Assembly: GCA_014649355.1 (NCBI GenBank)
Contig: BMSW01000002.1
Coordinates: 124,001 to 188,000 of the forward strand
DNA length: 64,000 nt
Direction of reading: 5' to 3'
From: Streptomyces althioticus
Lineage (GTDB): Bacteria; Actinomycetota; Actinomycetes; Streptomycetales; Streptomycetaceae
This document shows, piece by piece, positions 32,827 through 41,932 of the stretch (position 1 is its first letter; every line of letters starts with the position of its first letter). The position numbers and the translations under genes are program-made. The notes below the pieces were generated by a model. The model saw only the letters and a list, made by a program, of their open reading frames with translations, did not search any database and was not told the DNA's origin.

Positions 32827-34322
32827 CCGACTGCTCCCCCCATGGGTGTGATCGGCCAGTAGTCCTCGTCCGGGCACCAGCGCCAGGTGTCGCCCCGCCG
32901 CTCCACCGCCACCGTCCGCGCGACGGGCTGCCGCTGCGCGTGATGGGCGCGGAAGTCCATGGCGTATCCGGCGGTGTTGGCGAACGCCAGCAGATCCCCC
33001 GCCTGCGGCAACCGGGGCAGGAAGACCAGGCGGCGGGTGATGAGATCGCCTTCCAGGCACAGATTGCCGGTGAGGTAGACGCCGACCGCCTCTCCGTCAC
33101 CCGTCGCCGCCGTTTCGTCGCGCGGCACCAGGACGGGGTCCACCAGGACCCCGTGTTCCTCCAGGCTCATGTCACCCGCGTTCATCGCGAGGTGCACCAG
33201 GTGGTGCCCGGCGTCCGTGTCCGCGGGCCGTACGTCCAGCACGCGGGCGAGCGACAGTCCGCACTGGTCGACCAGGGAGCGGCCGGGTTCGATGTACAGG
33301 TCGTGGAGGTGCTCCAGCAGGAGGGTGGCGGCCGGGCGGCCCAGCACCGGCGCGGGCAGGGAGAGAATCTCGTCGAGGTAACCCGGGCCGGCGGTGGGGC
33401 GGTACGCGGGGTACAGGGCGGTGGCACCGCGCACCGTGCCGCCCTCGTTGCGCAGCCCGTATCCGTGACCGCGCCAGGTCATCGGCGGACGGACGCCGAG
33501 CACTGCCTCGGTCAGCGCGGTGGTCCACCGCTCCCAGTCCTCCGCCTCGGCGACGTAGCCGACACCGAATCCGCCCCCGATGTCGAGGGTGTGCGGCGCG
33601 AGTCCCCGCGCCCGGCATTCGTCCATGAACAGCACGCACTGCTCCAGCGCCCGCGCCTTCTCGTCCACGCCGGTGGTGTCGAGATGGTAGGCGGCGCCGG
33701 CGAACTCCACGATGTCGGCGTTGTGTTCGAGCGCCGACAGCAGCTCCTCCATGTCACGTACCGGGGTGCCGAAGCGGCTGCGCCGGGAGAGCAGCCGGGT
33801 GCCCGCTCCCCCGTTGCCGGTGGTGTGCTCGAACCCCGACAGGCGTACCAGGACGGCGACGCGGCCGAGGCCATGTGCGCGCACCAGTGCGGAGAGACGT
33901 TCCAGTTCCCCGGGCGAGTCCAGGTTGACCGTGGCTCCGACGCGCGCGGCCAGCCAGAGGAACGCGGCGTCCTTGGGGCCGGTGGCCATGATGCGGTCGC
34001 CGGTGAACCCACAGCCCAGTGCGTGCCTCAGCTCCTCCGTGGAGGCGACGTCGACGCCGACGGCGGCCGGGTCCTCCGCCGCCAGTCGCCGCAGCAGGGC
34101 GCTGGACCGGTTCGCCTTGTGCGCGAAGTAGACCCGCCCGGTGAGACGGTGGCGGCGGTAGACGGCACGGAAGCGGGCGGCGTTCGTGGCCACGGCCTCG
34201 GGGAGCAGCACATTGAGCGGCGACCCCAGCCCGTCGGCGAGCGAGTGCAGGAAGGGCCCGTCCGCCAGCAGTGCGGCGAGCGGCGGTTCCACCCTGGGCC
34301 TCAGGTACAAGGGCGCGTCCAC
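32823..34322 (-). CDS. Fold type III PLP-dependent amino acid decarboxylase (LysA/ODC-like)
   Basis: 499 residues. An alanine-racemase-like barrel carries the PLP Lys in VYFAHKANRSS near residue 68, a His in YHLDTTGVDEK, and the Gly loop DIGGGFGVGY. The C-terminal beta domain has the Cys of the active site at the dimer interface (YLTGNLCLEGD). This matches the diaminopimelate/ornithine decarboxylase group; homologues act in siderophore pathways. It would give an amine or decarboxylated amino acid. The GTG start has GGGAGG upstream and follows the exporter genes after 84 bp; the stop overlaps the next ATG. Confidence 0.8.
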   Translation of the reverse strand: MDAPLYLRPRVEPPLAALLADGPFLHSLADGLGSPLNVLLPEAVATNAARFRAVYRRHRLTGRVYFAHKANRSSALLRRLAAEDPAAVGVDVASTEELRHALGCGFTGDRIMATGPKDAAFLWLAARVGATVNLDSPGELERLSALVRAHGLGRVAVLVRLSGFEHTTGNGGAGTRLLSRRSRFGTPVRDMEELLSALEHNADIVEFAGAAYHLDTTGVDEKARALEQCVLFMDECRARGLAPHTLDIGGGFGVGYVAEAEDWERWTTALTEAVLGVRPPMTWRGHGYGLRNEGGTVRGATALYPAYRPTAGPGYLDEILSLPAPVLGRPAATLLLEHLHDLYIEPGRSLVDQCGLSLARVLDVRPADTDAGHHLVHLAMNAGDMSLEEHGVLVDPVLVPRDETAATGDGEAVGVYLTGNLCLEGDLITRRLVFLPRLPQAGDLLAFANTAGYAMDFRAHHAQRQPVARTVAVERRGDTWRWCPDEDYWPITPMGGAVG

Positions 34323-34406
34323 GTGAGACCCCTCCCGTTGCCGGCCGACCGCCGACGCGACGGTCGTTCGGGAGTAGTCGTTTCCACGTACACCCGTACC
34401 TAAGCG

Positions 34407-36200
34407 TCACTGGTCCGGTTCCCGGGGCGAACTGCCGTGCCCGGTGAGGGCGGTGTCACTGAGGATGCGGTTGAGCGCGCTGTCGGGGCTGCTTGTGAGG
34501 TCCTCCCAGGTTCCCTCTTCCGTGATGAGGCCGTCCTCCAGGACCGCGATGCGGTCGGCACGGCGGATGGTGGCCGGGCGGTGGGCGATGAAGATCGTCG
34601 TGCGGCTCTCCTGCCGCAGCGCGGTGGCGAGTTCGGCGTCGCCGGTGTTGTCCAGATGCGCGGTGGTCTCGTCGAGCACGAGGACGCGCGGTCCGGCCAG
34701 CAGCGCGCGGGCCAGGGCGATGCGGGCCCGCTGACCGCCGGAGAGCGTGGCTCCCCGTTCGCCGACGAGGGTGTCCAGGGGGGCGATCCGGTCGACGCCG
34801 CACAGCCGTGCCGCCTCGGCCAGCGCCCGGTCGTCGGCCTCGGGCGCGGCGAGCCGCAGGTTCTCGGCGAGGGTGCCGTGGAAGAGGGGGGTGTCCTGTC
34901 CCACCAGGACCACCGCCCGCCGCAGTTCCGCGTCGTTCACCTCCCTCACGTCCACGGGATCGCCGTCGGCGGGCAGCAACTGGACCTCGCCGGCGGACGG
35001 GTCCCAGAAGCGTGCCAGCAGGTGGGCGCAGGTGGACTTGCCGGCGCCCGAGGCGCCGACGAGGGCGAGTGTCCGGCCGGGGCGGACGGTGAGGTCGACG
35101 CCGTCCAGCACGGGGGTGCCCCCGTAGTCGAACCGCACTCGGTGCAACCGGACGCCCAGTGGTCCCGAAGGCAGGGGACGTGGTGCGGTGGGCGGTGGTG
35201 CCAGTGCGGGGGCCTTGACGGCCGCGTCGACGCGGGCGGCGGCGGTGCGCAGGGCCACGGCCTGGCTCAGGGCGCGGGCGGACTCCGCGACCGGGCCGAG
35301 GACGGACAGGGCCAGCGCCATCGCGGCCGGGACCCAGGCACCGTGCAGCCGTCCGGAGGTCACGGACTGTGCCGCCGCGGCGACCACGCCGAGGACCGCG
35401 ACCACGATGAGGAGGTCGCGGACGGCGGCGGCGACGGCCTCCCAGGTGGCCTCGGCGCGCTGGGCGCCGCCGACCTGCCGCCCCCGTTCCGCCAACGTGC
35501 GGCGGCGTTCGGCCAGAGCGCCGAAGGCAAGCAGTTCGCGCAGCCCGTCGACGGTCTCCACCGTGTCGGCCGACAGCGCGGCCACAGCTGTGCGGGTGCG
35601 GCCGCCGCGCACCGTGCGCGCGCCTGCGTCGGCGAAGGGCGCCGCGGCGAGCAGGGCGGCGACCGGCAGCACGGCCACCAGCAGCCACGGCTCCACCAGG
35701 ATCAGAAGTACCGAGCCGCCGGTGAAGACCGTTCCCGCCGCGAGCAGCTGGGCGGTGGTGTGGGCGTAGAAGAACTCCAGCGCCTCCACGTCGGCCATGG
35801 CGGTGGCGGCGAGATCGCCGCTGCGCCGGCCCGCGACCCGGGCCGGCGCGCTGCGGGCCATTCCGTCGAAGACGTGGACCCGCAGTGCCGCCAGTACCCG
35901 GTAGGCGAGATCGTGGGAGAGGTCCATCTCCCGCCAGGTCATCAGGGCGCGTACGAGAACGAGGGCGACGAGCGCGGTGACGGTGCCGGCCGTGGGAGCG
36001 CGCCCTTCGATGACGGCGATGCCCACGGTGTGCGCGGCCAGGGTCACCAGCGCGACGAGAGAACCCTGTTCGAGGAGCGCGGCGGCACAGGTGCGGGCCG
36101 TCATGGCACGGTGTGCTGCGAGGGCCGGGAGCAGGGCGCGCAGCGCGCCCCGCGCGGGAAGGTCAGCTCCGGCGGCGGTGGGAACGGTGACGGTGCTCAT
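34407..36200 (-). CDS. ABC exporter half-transporter, CydC-like
   Basis: 597 residues: six membrane helices (about 20-310) and a C-terminal ATPase with Walker A GASGAGKS, signature LSGGQ, Walker B VLVLDE and the H-loop FIAHRP. It is the second half of a heterodimer with the gene upstream (ATGA overlap). The membrane domain has an ALFAFGALAERR-like coupling region as in CydC. Pairs of this type export small thiols or peptides, and occur in natural-product clusters. Here it most likely exports the mature peptide product; that is inference from position. Confidence 0.82.
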   Translation of the reverse strand: MSTVTVPTAAGADLPARGALRALLPALAAHRAMTARTCAAALLEQGSLVALVTLAAHTVGIAVIEGRAPTAGTVTALVALVLVRALMTWREMDLSHDLAYRVLAALRVHVFDGMARSAPARVAGRRSGDLAATAMADVEALEFFYAHTTAQLLAAGTVFTGGSVLLILVEPWLLVAVLPVAALLAAAPFADAGARTVRGGRTRTAVAALSADTVETVDGLRELLAFGALAERRRTLAERGRQVGGAQRAEATWEAVAAAVRDLLIVVAVLGVVAAAAQSVTSGRLHGAWVPAAMALALSVLGPVAESARALSQAVALRTAAARVDAAVKAPALAPPPTAPRPLPSGPLGVRLHRVRFDYGGTPVLDGVDLTVRPGRTLALVGASGAGKSTCAHLLARFWDPSAGEVQLLPADGDPVDVREVNDAELRRAVVLVGQDTPLFHGTLAENLRLAAPEADDRALAEAARLCGVDRIAPLDTLVGERGATLSGGQRARIALARALLAGPRVLVLDETTAHLDNTGDAELATALRQESRTTIFIAHRPATIRRADRIAVLEDGLITEEGTWEDLTSSPDSALNRILSDTALTGHGSSPREPDQ

Positions 36201-37936
36201 GCGGCGAGTTCCCCTCGATGGGCGCGGCCGGCCTCGACGAGCCGGGTGTAGACGCCGCCGGCGTCGACCAGGCCGGTGTGGTCGCCGACGGCGTCCACCC
36301 GTCCCGCGTCGAGGACGACGATCCGGTCGGCGGACCGGACGGCCGCGAGCCGGTGGGCAACCACCAGGACGGTCCGCCCACCGACCGCATTCAGCAGCTC
36401 TCGGACGATGTCCGCCTCGCGTCGTTCGTCGACCGAGCTGGTGGCCTCGTCGAGAACGAGGACCGGGGCGTCGGACAGCAGGGCCCGCGCGAGGGCGAGC
36501 CGCTGTCGCTGCCCGCCGGAGAGCGTGGCGCCCCGTTCGCCGAGGAGGGTGGCGTAGCCGTCCGGGAGGGCGGCGATCTCGTGGTGGATTCCGGCGGCGC
36601 GCGCCGCCCGGGTGAGCTCGTCGTCGGTGGCATCCGGACGGGCCAGGCGCAGGTTGTCGGCGATGGTGGCGTGGAACAGGTACGTCTCCTGGGAGACGAC
36701 AGCGATGCCCTGCCGCAGCGAGTCGAGCGCGTACTCGGTCGTCGGACGGCCGTCGAGGGTGATCCGCCCTTCCTGCGGGTCGTGGTGGCGCAGGAGCAGG
36801 GCCAGGAGGGTCGACTTGCCCGCGCCGGACGGCCCGACGATCGCGGTGGTCCGTCCCGCGCGAGCGGTGAAGGAGACCCCGTCCAGAGCGGGTGCGGGAG
36901 CACCGTCGTAGGTGAACCGGACGCTGTGAAAGCTGAGTTCGGGCGGGGTGTGCCAGTGCGCGGGCGCCGTCGCGGTGTCGGGGACCGCCGGCACGGACGT
37001 GCGCAAGGACGCCAGCCCGTCGGCGGCCGACACCCCCAGGTACCCGGCGTGCCACTCCCGGGCATGGTCGCGGACCGGACGGAAGCACTCGGAGGCCAGC
37101 AGCAGCACCAGATAGGTGCCGGCCGCGGTGGTGGATCCGGTGACGGCCGACCAGCATGCCAGGAGCGCTGCGGCGGCGGTGCCGCCCTGGATGGCGAGGT
37201 CGGTGATGCCGGTGTCGACCAGGGAAACCCGCAACTTGGCGACGGTCGCCCGGTGCAGGGCCGCGGACCGCTCCTCCAGGCGCGCCCGGGTGCGGCCGAC
37301 CGCGCCCGCGGCGCGCAGGGCGGGCATGCCCTGGAGAGCCTCCAGGTAGTCGGCGCCCAGCCCTTCGTAGGTGTCCCAGTGTTCCTTCCCGCGGGCGGCG
37401 AGGAGCCGGTCCCAGGCGCGCGGGCCCAGCAGGGCCAGGAGCAGGGCGGGGACGAGGCCGAGGAGGGCCCGGGGTTCGACCACGACGAGGACGGCGAGGA
37501 CCAGGGGTGGCACCGCGAGGGTGACCAGGAGCTGGGGCAGATAGCGGGAGACGTAGGCGTCGACGCCCTCCACCCCGTCGACCAGGGTGGTGCGGACGGC
37601 CCCCGCCCGCGCTGTGGTCAGGTATGCCGGCCCCAGCCGGCCCAGGTGGGCCAGGAGTTCGTCGCGCAGTGCCACCCTGACCCGGGCCCCGGCGCGCGTG
37701 GCAGTGCGCCGCTGCCACAGGGCGAGCTCGGCGCGGGCGGCGACGACGGCGAGCACGCCGGCCAGCAGCCACGGGAGTTGGCCGGTGTCACCGCGGGCCA
37801 GACCGGCGAGCGCGAGGGCCAGCAGCACGGCCTGTGCCAGGTGAGTGAGGGTGACGGCTCCCTGCAAGAGGGCGGCCGCGAGCAGGGGCCGCCGTGCGTG
37901 CCGTGCGGCGCGACGCAGCTCAGGGTGGACGATCAT
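36197..37936 (-). CDS. ABC exporter half-transporter, CydD-like
   Basis: 579 residues. The membrane part resembles CydD (TTLVDGVEGVDAYVSRYLPQ, then CFRPVRDHAREWHAGYLGVS), and the ATPase domain has GPSGAGKST, LSGGQRQRLALARALL, VLVLDEATSSVD and VVAHR. It is overlapped by the SagB gene upstream and the CydC-like gene downstream, each by 4 bp. Together they form a heterodimeric exporter. No peptidase C39 domain is present, so it does not itself cleave a leader peptide. A true cytochrome-bd assembly role is unlikely, since no cydAB is nearby. Confidence 0.82.
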   Translation of the reverse strand: MIVHPELRRAARHARRPLLAAALLQGAVTLTHLAQAVLLALALAGLARGDTGQLPWLLAGVLAVVAARAELALWQRRTATRAGARVRVALRDELLAHLGRLGPAYLTTARAGAVRTTLVDGVEGVDAYVSRYLPQLLVTLAVPPLVLAVLVVVEPRALLGLVPALLLALLGPRAWDRLLAARGKEHWDTYEGLGADYLEALQGMPALRAAGAVGRTRARLEERSAALHRATVAKLRVSLVDTGITDLAIQGGTAAAALLACWSAVTGSTTAAGTYLVLLLASECFRPVRDHAREWHAGYLGVSAADGLASLRTSVPAVPDTATAPAHWHTPPELSFHSVRFTYDGAPAPALDGVSFTARAGRTTAIVGPSGAGKSTLLALLLRHHDPQEGRITLDGRPTTEYALDSLRQGIAVVSQETYLFHATIADNLRLARPDATDDELTRAARAAGIHHEIAALPDGYATLLGERGATLSGGQRQRLALARALLSDAPVLVLDEATSSVDERREADIVRELLNAVGGRTVLVVAHRLAAVRSADRIVVLDAGRVDAVGDHTGLVDAGGVYTRLVEAGRAHRGELAA

Positions 37937-39078
37937 GTGGAACTCTCCTCGTCGGCGTGGTGGGTGCCGAGGGCCAGGGCGTGCACGACCCAGTCACGGC
38001 CAGGCGCGGCGCCGAGAGCGGCGCCGAGATCCGCCTGCTGCCAGGAGCCGACGGGTCGGGCCGCCAGCCCGTGGCGCAGGGCTGTGACATGGGCCAGGTG
38101 GACGGCGAAGCCGGCTCGCAGATGGGCGCGGCGGATGTGCGTGGCGTCGGCGTCCGCGGGGCAGCCGTGGGCGAGCAGTACGGCGCCGGCGTCCGCGAGC
38201 CACGCCTGGCCCGCCGCCCAGGCGGCGAGCGTCGGACGGGCCTCGCCGGACGCGTAGCGCCGCAGGGCCGTGCCCTCGGGACCCAGGTGCATGAGGCCGG
38301 GCCGAGGCGGGCCGACCGCGGCGCACCAGCGCAACAGGCCACGGCCCCCGGCTCGTTCGGCGGTGGCCAGGACTGCCCGCAGTGCTTCGCGGGGCGGAAG
38401 GCCCACCAACGGTGGCGGGGTGCTGCGGCGCGCCAGCAGTTCGGCCGGGGTGGGCGGGTCCTCAGTCCCCGCAGGGCGCCTCGGGCTCCGCCCGTAGGGC
38501 GGTGGGATGCGTATGACGGCCAGGGGGTTCTCGGTGCGTCCGTCCATCCGCACGTCGGATTCGCCCGCGCCCAGGACGCGGGCCGCCAGGAGCAACGCCG
38601 CGGCGGCGTGCCCGGTGTCCAGCAACAGGAGGGGCCAGGCCCGGTGGCCGTAGTGGGACACCGTGCGCTGTGCGGTGACGGAAAGTGCGACGGTCACGCC
38701 CGGAGGCGTGCCGTCGACGGGCGGGCCGACGTGATGGACGCGGTGGCGCAGCGGGTCGTAGCCGTAGCGGCCGGGCGGCAGGGAGCAGCCGGTGCCCACG
38801 ACCAGTTCGGTGTCCACCGGGTGCAGCGCACCGGCGGAGGGCGTGGGCCTGAGGCGTCCGGAGGTGTCCGAGGCCGCCAGGGAAAGATGCAGCAGAGTCC
38901 GCAGGTCGAGGTGCGCGGGGCCGGCCTGCGGGATCGGGAGCGGCGGGCCCGCCCAGGCCCGGACGGGTGCTCCCGCGGGCGTGTCGGGGCCGGGGCGCTC
39001 CGGGGAGCGGGCCCGGGCGAGGGCGGCGACGAGGCCCGTCTGCGGGTCCTCGCGGTGGTCTTCCACAGCGGCCCTCAC
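37933..39078 (-). CDS. SagB-type FMN dehydrogenase (azoline oxidase)
   Basis: 381 residues. The nitroreductase-fold pattern is clear: LRPTPSAGALHPVDTELVVG for FMN binding, RHRVHHVGPP, then WPLLLLDTGHAAAALLLAAR and an acidic/Arg end segment. SagB-type enzymes oxidise azolines made by YcaO cyclodehydratases to azoles in RiPP clusters. It follows the YcaO gene with a GTGA overlap and precedes the exporter. The last 120 residues look like a second, degenerate nitroreductase-like half. Confidence 0.78.
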   Translation of the reverse strand: MRAAVEDHREDPQTGLVAALARARSPERPGPDTPAGAPVRAWAGPPLPIPQAGPAHLDLRTLLHLSLAASDTSGRLRPTPSAGALHPVDTELVVGTGCSLPPGRYGYDPLRHRVHHVGPPVDGTPPGVTVALSVTAQRTVSHYGHRAWPLLLLDTGHAAAALLLAARVLGAGESDVRMDGRTENPLAVIRIPPPYGRSPRRPAGTEDPPTPAELLARRSTPPPLVGLPPREALRAVLATAERAGGRGLLRWCAAVGPPRPGLMHLGPEGTALRRYASGEARPTLAAWAAGQAWLADAGAVLLAHGCPADADATHIRRAHLRAGFAVHLAHVTALRHGLAARPVGSWQQADLGAALGAAPGRDWVVHALALGTHHADEESST

Positions 39079-40454
39079 ATGTGCGGCGGAGGTGCCAGCG
39101 TGAAATCCTCCGGCGCGCTCGGCGCGGTCGCGCGCCATCCGCGCGCGACGGCGGTCTCGGCGAGGCGCGGGCTGCCGAAGTAGCCGAAGGCGGCGGGCGC
39201 GTTGGGAAGCAGTCCGGAGACGAGGACCCGGGCGACGCGCAGTGCGGTCTCCGCCACGTCCTCGGTGGTGAGGTCGAAGGTCATGACACGGTGACCGCCC
39301 TCGCGCAGCGTGCTCTCCAGCCGCTCCCGGCTGCCCGGCTCGACCTCTGCGACGGATACCGTCCCGAGCGCGGGCTCGGTGAACCTCCGGGCCTCGACCG
39401 CCATCCGCTCGTCCAGCCACACCTGCACGTGTGCGCCCAGGTCGCGCACGTGCTCGAACTGCTCGCCGCACACGTCGAGGTAGCGGCCGTCGGCCCGGTG
39501 GTCCAGGTACAGCCCGCGGGCGAGCAGCCCGGCCTCGACGGCCTGGAACACCCAGCCGTCGGGGTCGGTCAGGCCCTGGGTGAAGACCCAGGTGTGGACG
39601 GCTTCCAGGACGGCCTTGCGGGCAGCCTCGGCCGGATCGTACTTGCAGGCGAACCCGGCGGCGGACAGTCCGAGGCGCGGGTCGTGGACGAGCGCGGCCA
39701 TGCAGGGGGCGAACTCCGAGGGCATCTCGACGATGTGGAGGTCGAGCGCGGAGCCGGCGAGGTCGTCGGCGAGGCCGGGCACGCTCGCAGGGTCGATGCC
39801 CCGGGCCGGGCCGTCCAGGTGCCACCACAGTTCCAGGGCGTCGCGTTCGACGATCTCCAGCAGGCCGCGCTCGACAGCGTCGTCGAGGCCCTGTCCGGTG
39901 GCGATCCCGGCGTAGTTGAGGTGGTGGGTGCGAGGCAGCTCGCGCAGGCCACCTTGGCGCCAGTTGAGGTGGGTGAGCGAGACGGGTGCCCAGACCTCGG
40001 CGGCGGTCCCGTCGGGCAGTCGTTCGGTTCCCCGTGTCCACAGCGCCGGGGTGTCGGCGGTGAGCGGGCGGTAGGGGAACTTCGCGCGGGCGTACTGCCA
40101 GGGTGCGTAGGCGGGCAGATCGGCCGGGCCGTACAGGCGCAGGCCCTTGTCCGCCAGTTCGGCGGCGGTGGCGCGCAGGGGTGCGTCCGGGTGGCCGGGC
40201 GGCGGCACACGGTTGCCGCAGTAGCGCTCCATCCCCTCGGCTATCGCGGCGACGCGGGCCTGCTCGGGGTCGCCGAAGGTGGTGCCGAGGGAGACCCGGT
40301 CGGCCGGCCACAGGCCGTGTCTGCGGGCGTCGGACACCTCGGCCGTGAGCGCAGTGTAGCGGGGCGGGGCGCCCGCGGGATGCTCGACGGGCTTGACCTT
40401 GCGGACGATTCCGCAGACGGGGTCGACGAGCGCTTCCAGCGGCAGAGCCGTCAT
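39075..40454 (-). CDS. YcaO-domain protein (azoline-forming cyclodehydratase)
   Basis: 459 residues. The ATP and Mg-binding segments of YcaO are present: AAIAEGMERYCGNR near residue 70, IATGQGLDDAVERGLLEIVE followed by RDALELWW, and YDPAEAARKAVLEAVHTW. In azole RiPPs, YcaO uses ATP to turn Ser, Thr or Cys of a precursor peptide into azolines, with an E1-like partner that holds the leader. The partner is encoded just upstream. The C-terminal PxPxP found in many azole-forming YcaOs is not obvious (it ends LAPPPHM), so the chemistry might differ, for example thioamide or amidine formation. Starts and stops overlap neighbours by 4 bp. Confidence 0.87.
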   Translation of the reverse strand: MTALPLEALVDPVCGIVRKVKPVEHPAGAPPRYTALTAEVSDARRHGLWPADRVSLGTTFGDPEQARVAAIAEGMERYCGNRVPPPGHPDAPLRATAAELADKGLRLYGPADLPAYAPWQYARAKFPYRPLTADTPALWTRGTERLPDGTAAEVWAPVSLTHLNWRQGGLRELPRTHHLNYAGIATGQGLDDAVERGLLEIVERDALELWWHLDGPARGIDPASVPGLADDLAGSALDLHIVEMPSEFAPCMAALVHDPRLGLSAAGFACKYDPAEAARKAVLEAVHTWVFTQGLTDPDGWVFQAVEAGLLARGLYLDHRADGRYLDVCGEQFEHVRDLGAHVQVWLDERMAVEARRFTEPALGTVSVAEVEPGSRERLESTLREGGHRVMTFDLTTEDVAETALRVARVLVSGLLPNAPAAFGYFGSPRLAETAVARGWRATAPSAPEDFTLAPPPHM

Positions 40455-41932
40455 CGCAGGATCTCCTCGGCGGGGTCGGTGGGGGCGGGACGGGACGGAA
40501 GGACGGGCAGGTTCAGCACCACGCTGTCGGGGTCGACCTCACGCCGGGAGGCGAGCAGTTGTGCGGCCGTCATCGGGTCGTCCCCGGTGTGGGGGTTGCG
40601 GGCATGGGCCGGGAAGTGGTGTCCGGCGATCTCCAGGCGCAGCCGGGTACCGGCCCGGAGCCGACGTGCCAGCCGGCCGAGTCCGACGGTGAACGCGGTT
40701 TCCTGGCCGGCCGGCTCGGCACGCCGGACGACACCGACCGCGAGCCGCTCGGCGGCCCCGTCGGGTGGGAGCACGACGAGCCTGGCGGCCCAGTCGGCGG
40801 ACGGCGTGTGGGCGGTGGCCCGCAGCCGCACACTGACGAGGCCGACGAGGTCGAGCGGACGCGGCGACGGCGGTGTGACCAGCAGGCAGCGGTCGGGCGG
40901 GCCGTCGGCGGGGACGGTCAGGTCGTCGGAGCGAAGGGGCCGGACGGGGTCGGCGGTGAAGGCGGAGCCGTGCAGCAGGCGCATGCGGTGGGCACGCGGT
41001 TCTCCCTCGGCGTCGGCGGGCAGCCATAGGCCGGCGCCGCCGAGCGCCAGCGCGCCGTGGTGGCCGGGGGCGAGGTCGCCGGTCAGGGCGCGGCGGGCCC
41101 AGCGCACGTACAGCTCGCCGAGGTTCAGCCGGTGGGCGGGTCCCGCGTCCGGCCCCGGAGCAGCGGTCAGAGGGTGCCCCCAGGGCCCGAGCAGCAGACG
41201 CGCCGAGGATCCGCCCCAGGCGCGCCACAGAGCGACGGTCTCCTCGGTGAAGTGGTCGTGGTGGCCGCCCACCGCGAGCAGGGGCGGCCCGGCGTGCGCC
41301 GCCCGCGCCACGAGGCGCCCGCGGTCGGGCCGGCGCCACAGCCCCGCCCACGAGGGCAGGGCGCGTCCCAGCCGCTCGGGCAGGGCGGTCAACGGCAGGT
41401 GGGCGAGCAGGCCGGGGTCCTCGGCGAGGGCCTTGTTCAGCGCATTTTCGTCGGAGTCGCGCCGGTCGCCGTGGGCGGCCCACCATCCGGCGCGGGAAAG
41501 CAGCCGTTCCACGCCGGACGCCTCGCGGGCGGTCTCCGCCAGGCCGAGGGCGGGCACGGCCGCGATGACGGCGTCCGGCCGGGCGTCCCAGGGCGCGTCA
41601 AGGGCGAGGGCGAGGGCGCAGTGGGCGGCGTAGGAGGCGCCGGCGGCCACCAGCCGCCCGTCGCTCCACGGCTGCTCCCGGATCCAGCGGACGGCCGCTG
41701 TTCCGTCGGCGGCCTCGTGCGCGTACGGGTGCCACTCCCCCGGCGACGCGAACCGCCCCCGCACGTCCTGGACGACGGCGGCGAACCCGCGGCGGGCCCA
41801 GGCTCGCGCCTCGGCCTCGTGCCGGGTCCGGTCGTAGGGGGTGCGCACCAGGACGGCCGGGAAGGGTCCGTGGCCGGCCGGGAGCAGGACGTCGGTGGCG
41901 AGTTCCCCCACAGCCGTGCTGAACGCCGTCAT
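40451..41932 (-). CDS. CocE/NonD-type (X-Pro dipeptidyl-peptidase, S15) alpha/beta hydrolase
   Basis: 493 residues. It has the S15 layout: an alpha/beta core with PAVLVRTPYDRTR and VVQDVRGRFASPG, nucleophile Ser in VAAGASYAAHCA, a helical cap, Asp/His in GGHHDHFTEE and a C-terminal jelly-roll (VGLVSVRLRATAHTPSADWA). It has no signal peptide. In this cluster it might trim the precursor peptide or act as an acyl/ester hydrolase on the product; the family is broad. It is coupled by ATGA overlaps to the leader-binding gene and the YcaO gene. Confidence 0.8.
   Translation of the reverse strand: MTAFSTAVGELATDVLLPAGHGPFPAVLVRTPYDRTRHEAEARAWARRGFAAVVQDVRGRFASPGEWHPYAHEAADGTAAVRWIREQPWSDGRLVAAGASYAAHCALALALDAPWDARPDAVIAAVPALGLAETAREASGVERLLSRAGWWAAHGDRRDSDENALNKALAEDPGLLAHLPLTALPERLGRALPSWAGLWRRPDRGRLVARAAHAGPPLLAVGGHHDHFTEETVALWRAWGGSSARLLLGPWGHPLTAAPGPDAGPAHRLNLGELYVRWARRALTGDLAPGHHGALALGGAGLWLPADAEGEPRAHRMRLLHGSAFTADPVRPLRSDDLTVPADGPPDRCLLVTPPSPRPLDLVGLVSVRLRATAHTPSADWAARLVVLPPDGAAERLAVGVVRRAEPAGQETAFTVGLGRLARRLRAGTRLRLEIAGHHFPAHARNPHTGDDPMTAAQLLASRREVDPDSVVLNLPVLPSRPAPTDPAEEILR

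Noticed and set aside
30269..34322. EDDS-type or staphyloferrin-type zincophore pathway
   Set aside because: An SbnA-like enzyme is present, but no ornithine-cyclodeaminase-like, argininosuccinate-lyase-like or NIS synthetase gene accompanies it.
34330..34400. Zur-like site before the decarboxylase gene (TGGAAACGACTACTC)
   Set aside because: Only about half the consensus positions match and there is no symmetry; the gene is more likely read from upstream.
34407..37936. True CydDC of cytochrome bd assembly
   Set aside because: The proteins resemble CydD/CydC, but no cydAB is nearby and they are embedded in the RiPP operon by 4-bp overlaps.
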